In this document: positions 37,618-46,202 of the stretch, piece by piece
How the letters are laid out: each line of letters begins with the position of its first letter
Position numbering within the stretch: the stretch's first letter is position 1
Source of the DNA: Catellatospora sp. IY07-71
GTDB lineage: Bacteria > Actinomycetota > Actinomycetes > Mycobacteriales > Micromonosporaceae
Direction: 5' to 3'
NCBI RefSeq assembly: GCF_018326265.1
Contig: NZ_AP023360.1
Coordinates: forward strand, 6,357,501 to 6,421,500
Length of the DNA: 64,000 nt
The notes under the pieces: generated by a model
Databases searched by the model: none
Told to the model about the DNA's origin: nothing
The model's input: only the letters and a program-made list of their open reading frames with translations
Program-made: the position numbers and the translations under genes

Positions 37618-38765
37618 AGGAGCTATATCTGGACGAGCGCGGATCGGGCCCTGGTGTACACGCCCTCATCATCGGTGTCGGCCAGTACCCCTACCTGACC
37701 GGCAAGTACCTCGAGTTCGACGGCTACAGCGACCTGACCTCGGCCCCGGTGTCGGCGCTGCACTTCATGAAGAAGCTGGTGAACACCGACGTGGCCGAAT
37801 GGGCGGTGCCGGTCGCCAGTGTCGACCTGCTGCTGTCACCGGCCCGCACGTTGGTGAACGCCGCAGGTGCCGAGGTGAGCGTGGCGGACCCGACCCGCGA
37901 GAACATCCAGGGCGCGTTCGACGACTGGCTGGAGCGGTGTGCCTCGCACCCGGAGAACATCGGGGTGTTCTACTTCTGCGGTCACGGAGTGCAAGCCGAG
38001 AGCCAGGTCCTGCTGGCAAGTGATTTCGCCAGGTTCGACGGCTCCCCGTTCATGGGCGCGTTCGCCTACGACGTCAGCCGCGACGGGATCCTCCAGTTCG
38101 GCCCGCCGACCCAGTGCGTGTTCATCGACGCCTGCCGCGTCCCGCTGACCGAGCAGGTCCGACAGCTCAACCGCGGTGTATCGGCACTGAAGACCGCCGA
38201 CGCCTACGGTGAGCGCCGCTGCGCCCATGACCTGACGCTGAGGGCGCCGCTGTTCGACGTCATGGAAGCTCCGCCGAACATCGCCGGATACTCCGACGGA
38301 GTCGTCTCGTACTTCACCTCGGCCCTCACCCGTGCCTTGGACGGCCAGGCCGCCGTTGAGGAGGCCCTCACCGGCGAGTGGGTGGTCGACAACCAGACCG
38401 TCAGCTCGAGAATGACCGGGCTGCTGCAACAAGAGATCGGGACCGGAACGACCGGCCGCGCCGTCGAAGGCGCGAAGATCTTCGACAGGAAGGTGCTCCG
38501 GCGCCTGCACACGCCCCCCTCCACCAAGATCACGGTGAGCTGCGAGCCGCTGGCCGAGACCGGAACGCTGAGCTGCACGCCGAACCCGGCGGTGCGCGCA
38601 GCCTACGAGCACAGGGCTCAGGATGGTGAACCGTGGGAGTTCCTGGCTGAAGCGGGTCATTACATGGTGACGGCCGAATGCGAACGGGGATTACATCGCG
38701 TAGGGCCGAAACCGGTCTACGCTGCCCCGCCGACCAGCTACGTCAGGCTGGAGCTGACGCGATGA
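37614..38765 (+). CDS. Caspase-like peptidase (C14 family)
   Basis: 383 residues. The N-terminal ~230 residues are the caspase fold: HALIIGVGQYPYLTG (first strand), GVFYFCGHGVQ (catalytic His124), and TQCVFIDACRVP (catalytic Cys174). The dyad is intact. The C-terminal ~90 residues (TKITVSCEPLAETGTLSCTP ... VRLELTR) look like a separate beta-sandwich, perhaps for target recognition. Bacterial caspases (orthocaspases) cut after basic or acidic residues and occur in abortive-defence systems. The gene is coupled at both ends, GTGA upstream and ATGA downstream, so it is a core part of this operon. Confidence 0.88.
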   Translation: MKELYLDERGSGPGVHALIIGVGQYPYLTGKYLEFDGYSDLTSAPVSALHFMKKLVNTDVAEWAVPVASVDLLLSPARTLVNAAGAEVSVADPTRENIQGAFDDWLERCASHPENIGVFYFCGHGVQAESQVLLASDFARFDGSPFMGAFAYDVSRDGILQFGPPTQCVFIDACRVPLTEQVRQLNRGVSALKTADAYGERRCAHDLTLRAPLFDVMEAPPNIAGYSDGVVSYFTSALTRALDGQAAVEEALTGEWVVDNQTVSSRMTGLLQQEIGTGTTGRAVEGAKIFDRKVLRRLHTPPSTKITVSCEPLAETGTLSCTPNPAVRAAYEHRAQDGEPWEFLAEAGHYMVTAECERGLHRVGPKPVYAAPPTSYVRLELTR

Positions 38766-40264
38766 CGACCGTGGAGTTCGAGCTGGCTGCGGCCGACCCG
38801 TCGGTTGTCGGGACACCCGTCGCTGTCGAGGCGAAGTGCCACCCGGCCAGGCGCGGCGCATGGTTCGTCGTCCCTGTCGGGGGCCGGCAGCGATGGTCCG
38901 CCGAGGGGGACCACTGCGTCCTCACCGCCCTGCTGCCGTGCGGGGCGACGGTGACCGAGAGCATCGCGCTGACGGGACCGACGGTGCAGACCGTCCTGCA
39001 CCTCGGCGAATACGGTGACCGTCTTTCACTGTTCACGACTGCGCGCCAGCGGGTGTGGGGCAGCTTCGCCGACCCCGCCTACCACAGTGCCTGGGTCCGG
39101 CTCTGGCGCCAGAGCCCGACGAAGAAGTGGGAGGTCGTGCCGTGGCCAGGCCCGCCAGTCGGCCGAACTGATGGCGCGGTCGCCTTTCAGTTGTCGCTGC
39201 CGCCCATGCCGCACATGGTGCAGACGGGAGGCTACGGCATCACACCTCAACTGACCGTTCTGCCGTCTTCACCTCAGGTACGTCTGACGGTGCTTCCCGC
39301 GGCGGGGCGGACGCCATGGCTGGCCACCTTCGTCACGACAGACGATCTGCCCGGCGAGGCACTGCGCGGGTATCTGGCGTGCGGTGCCCTCTCCGCAGCG
39401 CGGATGGTCGCAGACTCGGCCGCAGGCCCCGAGGAAAGCCTGATGGGGCGTCTCGCCCGAGACTACCTGTCGCTGCGCGCCGCCTCACCGGAGAAGGTGA
39501 AGAGTCTTCCCGCGCAGCTGACCTCGGATGACGCCGTCATCCAAGGTTGGAGGCTGTTGACCGGCGGTCGTCAGCCAGACCAGGACCGTGCCCGAGCGGC
39601 TTTCCTGCAGGCGGTCGATCTCGGAACGCCGCTGTTTCCGGAAGGGCTGAGGCTGCTCGCCGACGGGCTTCGTCGCCTGGGTGACCGGCAGACGACGACC
39701 GCCCTGATGAACCTGGCGCCGCTGATGGAGGCCGCCGATCTTGCCGGGCCGACGACGGCCTTCGCCGGCACCGAACCCGACCGCCCCGCGGCCAGGGCCA
39801 CAAGTGCGGCCAGCGACTGGTTGCCGCATACCCAACCGCTTGCAGCCACCCCCTCTTCTGGCACCGTGGTGGTCAAGCCGGAACTGCTTACGTCGACGCC
39901 TTCGGCAGGCGTAGTGATCGTCCCACACGCCCAGGATCTCTGGCTGCGCAGGGAAGGCCACGTCGCACAGGAAGCCGTCGAAGTGCTTACCGATGTCAGC
40001 CTCTGGAAACTGACCGCAGACCGCTGGCAGCGCCTGAGCCACGTCCTGGACAGCGTGCTGTCCGCGATCAGGAGCGCGGATGTAGCGGCCCTCCAGGACA
40101 AGATCATGGAGGTGGAGCTACTGGGCCCGACACGTGCATCTTCGGTGAACAAGTCTGCCATCGCCCCACCGGCTGACGTCGATAGACTGGTGGGCACGCT
40201 GATCGAGGTCATCTCGGTTGCGGTGGACGAACAAGGTGCTGACCGACCAGATGGCCGTGGCTGA
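38762..40264 (+). CDS. CATRA-type caspase/TPR-associated protein
   Basis: 500 residues from the ATG that overlaps the caspase stop. An N-terminal beta-rich domain (~residues 1-180) resembles the beta-sandwich at the end of the caspase protein. A middle part (~190-340) has helical, TPR-like text (AFLQAVDLGTPLFPEGLRLL), then a disordered linker. A C-terminal helical domain runs ~400-490 (EAVEVLTDVSLWKLTADRWQ, ALQDKIMEVELLGPTR). The last resembles small proteins annotated as CATRA-system associated (caspase and TPR-repeat associated conflict systems). The assignment is from pattern memory, not a search. It is probably the adaptor joining the caspase and CHAT proteins. Confidence 0.6.
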   Translation: MTTVEFELAAADPSVVGTPVAVEAKCHPARRGAWFVVPVGGRQRWSAEGDHCVLTALLPCGATVTESIALTGPTVQTVLHLGEYGDRLSLFTTARQRVWGSFADPAYHSAWVRLWRQSPTKKWEVVPWPGPPVGRTDGAVAFQLSLPPMPHMVQTGGYGITPQLTVLPSSPQVRLTVLPAAGRTPWLATFVTTDDLPGEALRGYLACGALSAARMVADSAAGPEESLMGRLARDYLSLRAASPEKVKSLPAQLTSDDAVIQGWRLLTGGRQPDQDRARAAFLQAVDLGTPLFPEGLRLLADGLRRLGDRQTTTALMNLAPLMEAADLAGPTTAFAGTEPDRPAARATSAASDWLPHTQPLAATPSSGTVVVKPELLTSTPSAGVVIVPHAQDLWLRREGHVAQEAVEVLTDVSLWKLTADRWQRLSHVLDSVLSAIRSADVAALQDKIMEVELLGPTRASSVNKSAIAPPADVDRLVGTLIEVISVAVDEQGADRPDGRG

Positions 40265-43200
40265 CGACCAGAGCCCAGCGGCGGCGATCCATGCCGCCGC
40301 GCTGCTGCGCGCCGCGGTGAGGCAAACCGACCGGCGCGGCCTCGAAGTCAGCATCGCGCGATTGCGGTTGCTTGCAAGCCGTGACGGTCACCAGGGGACG
40401 GCATCCATGGCCCTGTCGACCGCCCTGCACGTCCGCTACATATGGAGCGGCGACACTGCCGCTCTGGCAGAGTCGGTCGCCGTTGCCCGCGAGGCGGTAC
40501 GAGCGGCAGGATCCGACGTCTCGCTGGTCGAGCTGACCAACGCGGCTGTCGGCCTGCAGGCATGGTACGGCGAGACGCGCGACGACATCGTCCTCGCGCA
40601 GCTGACCACCCTGATCCGCAGGTTCGCGGTCAGAGACGAACCCTCCGGCGGAGGTCCGGCGGCACCACACCTCGACCTGGCCGAGGTACTCCTGGACCAG
40701 CACGCGGGCGCCGATCCACGGATGCGTGAGGCGCTGAAGTCGGCGCGTCAGGCCGCCGAAGCCGAGGGAGGGTCGACAGCGCTGGCCTATGTCACGTTCA
40801 CCCTCCGGCTCCTGGCGAAACAGCGGGGACGATCGGCGCTGCTCGACGCGGCGATAGCGGTCGCGCGGGCGGCGGTCGCAGCCGTTCCCGGCAGCACCAC
40901 GGCGCTCGCACAGCTGGCCTGGGTGCTGCTCGACCGTCATAAGCTCCTCGGCGACGCCGATGCTCTCGACGAGTCGATCAAGCTCGGACGCGCCGCCGTC
41001 GACCACGGAGACCCGGAGAATGGGTCACGCCCGCTCGCTGCCCTTCCCCTGATGTCCGCGCTGTCCGCCCGATACGCCACCACCGGCGAGCGCGCCGACG
41101 TCGAAGCGGCGGCCGCGGTAGGACATCGGTGCCTGCAGCGCTTGCGCGTGGACGACCCCCGACAGGTCCCCCTGCTGGCCGGCCTGGCTGATGTCTGGTC
41201 GGAGATCCTCGAACGCACGGCAGATCGTGTGGCCCTGGACGAAGTCAGCAGCGCCTGCCGACGGGCCATGGCACTCACCAGCCATGACCACCCGTACCAC
41301 GCCGACCTGCTCGTCAGGCTGTCAACCGCGCTGCACCGCTGGTACGAGCACACCGGCGACCAGAGCGCCGCCGCGGAGGCGATCTCGCTCGCCCGCCGCG
41401 CGGTGGTTCGTTCGCCCACGGACCGGGCCGACGTCATGTCACACCTGGCCTCCCTCCTGATCACCCAGTTCCGGGCGTCCGGCGAGCTGGCCCTGGCGGA
41501 CGAGGCGGTCGAACTCGCCGAACGCGCCGCAGCCGCTGAAGGTCGCGAAAACGCCGCCCTGCTGTCCAACGTGTCAGTGGCCCACCAGACGCGTTCAGAA
41601 GTGACAGGCGCCCTTTCCGACATCGACCGCGCCATCGCCGCGTGCCGAGCCGCTGTATCTGCGGCGGCAGCGGACGATCCACGGCGATCCACCTATTTCG
41701 CCAATCTGTCGCGAGCGCTGGCTCGCCGCCATGCCATCACCGGCGACACCTCGTACCTCACCATGGCGGTGGAGGTCGCCCGCCGTACGGTTCAGGTCCT
41801 GCCTGCCGGACAACGGGACGAAGCCCGACATCTGGCGAACCTCTGCGATCTGTTGCTCATCCTCGCCGCCGCGGGCGAACCTGACAACCCCGACATTTAT
41901 GATCAACTACAGGAGGCTGTGGAAATCGCGCGCATGGCAGTCAGGCTGACGCCGCCCGGCGACCCCAATCACGCCGCGCGGCTCGCCCAGCTCGGTCTGG
42001 CCTTGCAAAAGTTGAGCGAGCGGAATGGCGAGCCTCAAGCGCTCGACGACGCGATCACCACCAGCCGGACCGCTGTCGACATGACACCGCTGGATCACGG
42101 CACCCGCGCTGGCCGCGTCGCGCACCTCGGCCATGCGTACGCCCTACGGGCGCAGGTGAGCCAGGACGGCGCCGATGCACGTGAAGCCCTTACCTTGCTG
42201 CGCGCGGCCGCCGCTGACAGAAGCGCCACGGCGAGCGTTCGCGCGGGCGCAGCCGCGCGCGCCGGACGACTGGCCGCGTCTGCCGGCGATTGGCGTGAGG
42301 CAGCCGATGACCTCGCCCACGCCATGACGTTGTTGCGCAGGCTCGTCCACGGCACCGGACACGGCCTCACCACTGAACGCGCGTTGAACGAACTGGCCGG
42401 CGTCGCGGCCGATGCCGCGGCCTGCGCAGCAAGATCCGGGGACTTGCCGCGAGCCCTCAGCCTCATCGAACAAGGCACCAGGATGCGCCTGGCTCAGGCA
42501 TCGGACGCCAATGCGGGAACGGCCAACCTGCCCGCGCTGCATCCGACACTCGCCCATGAGCTCAGGGAGGTGGCGGAGGCATTAGCCCGAGACGACGCGG
42601 CAGACGACCTGACCCGATCGCCCGCCGAGGCAGCCGCAACGGTCGCCCATCGTCGGCGTCTGGACGAACGCTGGCAGCGGACCGTCGAGAGCATTCGCGC
42701 CCTGCCTGACTTCGCGGACTTCTTCGGTCCGCCATCGCCAGCCTCCCTGCTGGCGGCAGCCCACCAAGGCCCCGTTATCGTCGTCTACGTCAGCTCGATC
42801 TGCAGCGGCGCGCTGCTGGTCACCCCCCACGCACTGCAGCACGTCAGTCTGCCCGAGCTGACCGAGAGCCAGGTCGGCGCCAGAGCCAACGCCATCTCGA
42901 CGGCAGAGTCGGCGAGCCTGGATGCCGTCGTCGCCGACACGCTGGCATGGCTACGCGACACAGCCGTCACGCAGATCCTGGCGGCGCTGGATGGCCTCGG
43001 CACGTACGAGAGGCTCTGGTGGATGCCGGTCGGGACAGCCGCCTTCCTGCCCTGGCATGCGGTAGACGATGTCATCGACCGCTATGTGTGCAGCTATACG
43101 CCGACGCTCGGGTCTCTACGGCTGGCACGGGACCGTGCGCCAGCCCTCCCATCGACACACAGCCCAGGTCGGGCCGTCGCGGTCGCCGTCGCCTACTCCG

Positions 43201-43763
43201 AAACAGAATCGCAAGTGCTCCTGCCAGGCGTCAGTCGTGAGCTCGCTGCTCTGGTCGCTCTGCTGGGCGAGCAGCTGCGCATCCTGGCCGGCGCCGACGC
43301 GACCCGCGATGGCGTCCTGGCCGCGTTGGATCGCTATCCCTGGGTTCACATCGCGTGTTGCGCCATCAGCGACCCGGCCCGGCCCTCGGCCAGCCGTCTG
43401 ATGCTCGCGGACGGGCAGCTGAGCGTGTCTGACGTCCGCGCCCGCCCGTTGCGCGACGCCGAAGTCGCGGTACTTGCCGCCTGTGCCGCCGGTCGCTCCG
43501 ACGCCGGTGCATCCGCAGCGGCCGTTCACATCACGTCGGCGTGGCATCTCGCCGGATTCCGTCAAGTCATCGGGAGCCTGTGGTCGGTGCCCGACGCTGC
43601 CATCGCCCGCCTCATGCACTCGCTGTATGTCGAGGTAACACGACGAGGACATCTCGACGCGACGGCCGTGCCCTACGCGCTGTGTGCCTCGACCCGACTC
43701 CTGCGTCAGCAGCGGGTCAACCGGCCGTCCGTATGGGCTGCCTTCATCCATGTCGGAGTCTGA
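40251..43763 (+). CDS. TPR-CHAT protein with degenerate catalytic His (pseudo-CHAT)
   Basis: 1170 residues from ATG 40251, overlapping the upstream stop by 14 bases; a GTG at 40218 is possible. About 750 residues of TPR-like repeats (units with LARRHAITGDTSYLTMAVEVAR spacing) precede a C-terminal CHAT domain (~950-1170). The expected catalytic His in the CHG triplet is replaced: VHIACCAISD has Cys1037 in the His place (codons TGT TGC). The Cys of LAACAAG (Cys1078) is kept. The dyad is therefore broken and peptidase activity is doubtful. A sensor or scaffold role, or a pseudoenzyme paired with the intact CHAT protein at 46199, is inference. Confidence 0.8.
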   Translation: MAVADDQSPAAAIHAAALLRAAVRQTDRRGLEVSIARLRLLASRDGHQGTASMALSTALHVRYIWSGDTAALAESVAVAREAVRAAGSDVSLVELTNAAVGLQAWYGETRDDIVLAQLTTLIRRFAVRDEPSGGGPAAPHLDLAEVLLDQHAGADPRMREALKSARQAAEAEGGSTALAYVTFTLRLLAKQRGRSALLDAAIAVARAAVAAVPGSTTALAQLAWVLLDRHKLLGDADALDESIKLGRAAVDHGDPENGSRPLAALPLMSALSARYATTGERADVEAAAAVGHRCLQRLRVDDPRQVPLLAGLADVWSEILERTADRVALDEVSSACRRAMALTSHDHPYHADLLVRLSTALHRWYEHTGDQSAAAEAISLARRAVVRSPTDRADVMSHLASLLITQFRASGELALADEAVELAERAAAAEGRENAALLSNVSVAHQTRSEVTGALSDIDRAIAACRAAVSAAAADDPRRSTYFANLSRALARRHAITGDTSYLTMAVEVARRTVQVLPAGQRDEARHLANLCDLLLILAAAGEPDNPDIYDQLQEAVEIARMAVRLTPPGDPNHAARLAQLGLALQKLSERNGEPQALDDAITTSRTAVDMTPLDHGTRAGRVAHLGHAYALRAQVSQDGADAREALTLLRAAAADRSATASVRAGAAARAGRLAASAGDWREAADDLAHAMTLLRRLVHGTGHGLTTERALNELAGVAADAAACAARSGDLPRALSLIEQGTRMRLAQASDANAGTANLPALHPTLAHELREVAEALARDDAADDLTRSPAEAAATVAHRRRLDERWQRTVESIRALPDFADFFGPPSPASLLAAAHQGPVIVVYVSSICSGALLVTPHALQHVSLPELTESQVGARANAISTAESASLDAVVADTLAWLRDTAVTQILAALDGLGTYERLWWMPVGTAAFLPWHAVDDVIDRYVCSYTPTLGSLRLARDRAPALPSTHSPGRAVAVAVAYSETESQVLLPGVSRELAALVALLGEQLRILAGADATRDGVLAALDRYPWVHIACCAISDPARPSASRLMLADGQLSVSDVRARPLRDAEVAVLAACAAGRSDAGASAAAVHITSAWHLAGFRQVIGSLWSVPDAAIARLMHSLYVEVTRRGHLDATAVPYALCASTRLLRQQRVNRPSVWAAFIHVGV

Positions 43764-43934
43764 ATCCCGCTGTAGACCTACCATCCGATCCACGCAAGGT
43801 ACGCCCTTCCCCAACCATCCCCACATCCAAGGTGTCAACGCGTAGTGCGAAAGTGCATCGGCACCTGCTGAGACTTCGAGGCCTGCGTCCCACCCCGGTG
43901 CGGCTCCAAGCGCGAAGGCTGATCAGCAGCTGAA

Positions 43935-46202
43935 ATGGCCGTCAAACGAGGGGGCGACATGGCGATCATCTGGCTCATCGTGGTCCTTAACCGGCGCATC
44001 ACCGACGCCGCGCGCGGTAGGACGAACCGCGTGCTCGACACGATGGCCCTGGCGAAGGCAGCCCAGCTTCAGCGGCGGATCGACGCAAATCGCGCCAGCC
44101 GCCTGCTGGCCCCAGCCGCGTGCACCTTGGGCTGGTTCCATTGGATGAGGTACCACTCACTTCCCGACGGGTCGGACACCGGCGAGCTGGAGTCCGCGCT
44201 TGAGTGGTTCGGCACGGCAATCAGCGTCAGCGCGAGGGCGCCTATTCCACACGAGGTTCGCAGGGTTTTCACCGACGGCCACCTCCAGCAGGCCCAAGCG
44301 GCAACAGAGATCCTCGAACGCATGCACCATGTCGACGATCAGGCAGCCCTGGACCATGCGATCGAACTTCTTCATACCGCCGTCAGCGACACTCCGCCGG
44401 AGTACCCGGTCTTGTCCGCCTATTTGTCTCACCTGGGCATTGCGTTGCAGACGCGTTTCGAGCGGACGGGATCGCTGGACGACCTGAACGCGGCCGTGAC
44501 GGCCTGCCTAAAAGCGGTGACGATGGCCTCGGCCGACGACACCGGCCGAGCCGCGTACATGTCAAACCTAAGCGGTGCGTTGCGAAGTCGATTCGCGTGC
44601 ACCGGCAACCGTACAGACTTGGACGAATCCATCATTAATGCGCAGGGCGCGGTGGACGAGGCCAGCAGCACGGATCCGAACATACCCGCATACCATTCAA
44701 ATCTCGGAAGCGCGTTACGTATCCGCTTTGTGCTCGACAGCGCGCTGGATGATCTGAACGCTGCCGTTATCGCAGGACAGCACGCCGTCAGCGCCTCCTC
44801 GCCGAACGACCCGCAGATCGCCGTCTACCTCTCGACCCTCAGCGAGACTTTGCGGACCAGATTCGAACGGACTGGCGGAGTCGCAGACATCAGAGCAGCC
44901 GTGGATCTGTCCCGAGCAGCAGTCGACGTTTCAACACCCGGCCATCCTCACTTCGCCACCAGCCTATCCGGCCTCGGCCTCGCACTGCGGGTCAGGTTCG
45001 AACACACAGGCGCCTTGGACGACTTGAACGCAGCCGTGACCGCCAGCAGGGCGGCGGTGGAGGCTACTCCACTCGGCCACTCAGACCGCTCCGACCAGCT
45101 GGCCAACCTCGGCATCGCGCTACGGACACGGTATGAGCGCATAGGCGCGCTGGGTGACCTGGACGAAGCCGTCGCGGCCAGTCGTAGGGCGGTGGACGAA
45201 ACCCCCTCGGAGCACGTCGATTACGCCGACCATCAGGCCAAACTCGGCCTCGCGCTAGGTCTGCGTTTCGAGCGCAAGCGCGATAAAGCAGACGTCGACG
45301 AAGCGGTGACCGTCAACCGTGCTGCGGTTGACGCCACCCCGCCCGGCCACCTCAACCGCGCCAGCTACCTCTGCGGCCTGAGCAATGCGCTGCAGATGCG
45401 ATACAGGCACGCCGGCGCGATGAAGGACCTTGACGGAGCCGTCACCGCCATCAACGGTGCCGTCGACGCCGCAAGACCCGACCATCCCGATCTTCCCAGA
45501 TACCTCTCCGCTCTTGCCGGCACGCTGCAGAGCAGATTCGAAAAGACAGGCGCGTTGGAGGACCTGGACGCTGCCGTAACCGCCAACCGGACAGCTGTCG
45601 ACGGCATTTTACCCAACCATCCACATTTCGCCATTCACCAATACAATCTCGGCGTCGCGCTGCGAACCAGGTCCGAGACTACCGGCGCGGCCGAAGACCG
45701 CCGGGAGGCGGCACTACTCTGGTCACGGGCGGCTGGATCGGTCTCCGCACCGGCGGCCAGCCGGCTGCGGGCGGCCCGGGCCTGCGCGCAAGCGATCGCC
45801 GAGCTGGACGGGCCGGCCGCTGCGGTAGTCATGTACCGGGCGGCGTCGGAACTGCTCCGACTGCTCGCCTGGCACGGCATCTCCGACGCGGACCGCCAAT
45901 ACCTGCTGACGAACGAAGCCGGATCACTGGCGCACGACCCGGCCGCTTGTGCCGTCACCGCCGGCGACCTCCGTCAGGCGATCGAGCTCCTTGAACAGAA
46001 TCGGAGCGTCGTATGGTCGCAACTACTGGAGGCTCGCATCGATCTGACCGAACTCGAACTCGCTCATCCGGACCTGGCCTCGAAGCTACATCGGTGTCGG
46101 ACAGTGCTTGACGAGCCCGCGCACCACGATGCATCCCCTAGGCTCAGAGCACACGCGGCATCACGAACCGGCGGGATCGGCATACCGATCGAGGACCGCT
46201 AA
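43935..46202 (+). CDS. TPR-repeat protein, CHAT-type but lacking the CHAT domain
   Basis: 755 residues. About ten repeats of ~47 residues, each with LGxALRxRFExTGxLxDLxxAV. The region after the repeats (LLAWHGISDADRQYLL, LLEQNRSVVWSQLLEARIDL, LELAHPDLASKLHRC) is the linker that in homologous proteins leads into a CHAT peptidase domain. Here the protein stops ~50 residues later, exactly where the convergent CHAT gene ends (4-base overlap). It is therefore a truncated CHAT protein or a deliberately peptidase-free sensor. It starts 171 bases after the pseudo-CHAT gene on the same strand. Confidence 0.75.
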   Translation: MAVKRGGDMAIIWLIVVLNRRITDAARGRTNRVLDTMALAKAAQLQRRIDANRASRLLAPAACTLGWFHWMRYHSLPDGSDTGELESALEWFGTAISVSARAPIPHEVRRVFTDGHLQQAQAATEILERMHHVDDQAALDHAIELLHTAVSDTPPEYPVLSAYLSHLGIALQTRFERTGSLDDLNAAVTACLKAVTMASADDTGRAAYMSNLSGALRSRFACTGNRTDLDESIINAQGAVDEASSTDPNIPAYHSNLGSALRIRFVLDSALDDLNAAVIAGQHAVSASSPNDPQIAVYLSTLSETLRTRFERTGGVADIRAAVDLSRAAVDVSTPGHPHFATSLSGLGLALRVRFEHTGALDDLNAAVTASRAAVEATPLGHSDRSDQLANLGIALRTRYERIGALGDLDEAVAASRRAVDETPSEHVDYADHQAKLGLALGLRFERKRDKADVDEAVTVNRAAVDATPPGHLNRASYLCGLSNALQMRYRHAGAMKDLDGAVTAINGAVDAARPDHPDLPRYLSALAGTLQSRFEKTGALEDLDAAVTANRTAVDGILPNHPHFAIHQYNLGVALRTRSETTGAAEDRREAALLWSRAAGSVSAPAASRLRAARACAQAIAELDGPAAAVVMYRAASELLRLLAWHGISDADRQYLLTNEAGSLAHDPAACAVTAGDLRQAIELLEQNRSVVWSQLLEARIDLTELELAHPDLASKLHRCRTVLDEPAHHDASPRLRAHAASRTGGIGIPIEDR
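44400..45680 (+). repeat. Tandem ~141-base TPR-coding repeats
   Basis: Successive ~47-codon units encode the TPR helices of the CHAT-like protein. The recurring peptide pattern TGALDDLNAAVTASR and the matching DNA pattern are easily seen from 44440 onward. The repeats are diverged but alignable, which would favour expansion or loss of whole units by recombination. Confidence 0.65.

Noticed and set aside
44400-45680. CRISPR-like array, because of regular repeats
   Set aside because: Units are ~141 bases, diverged, fully coding and show TPR helix pattern; there are no short identical repeats with unique spacers.
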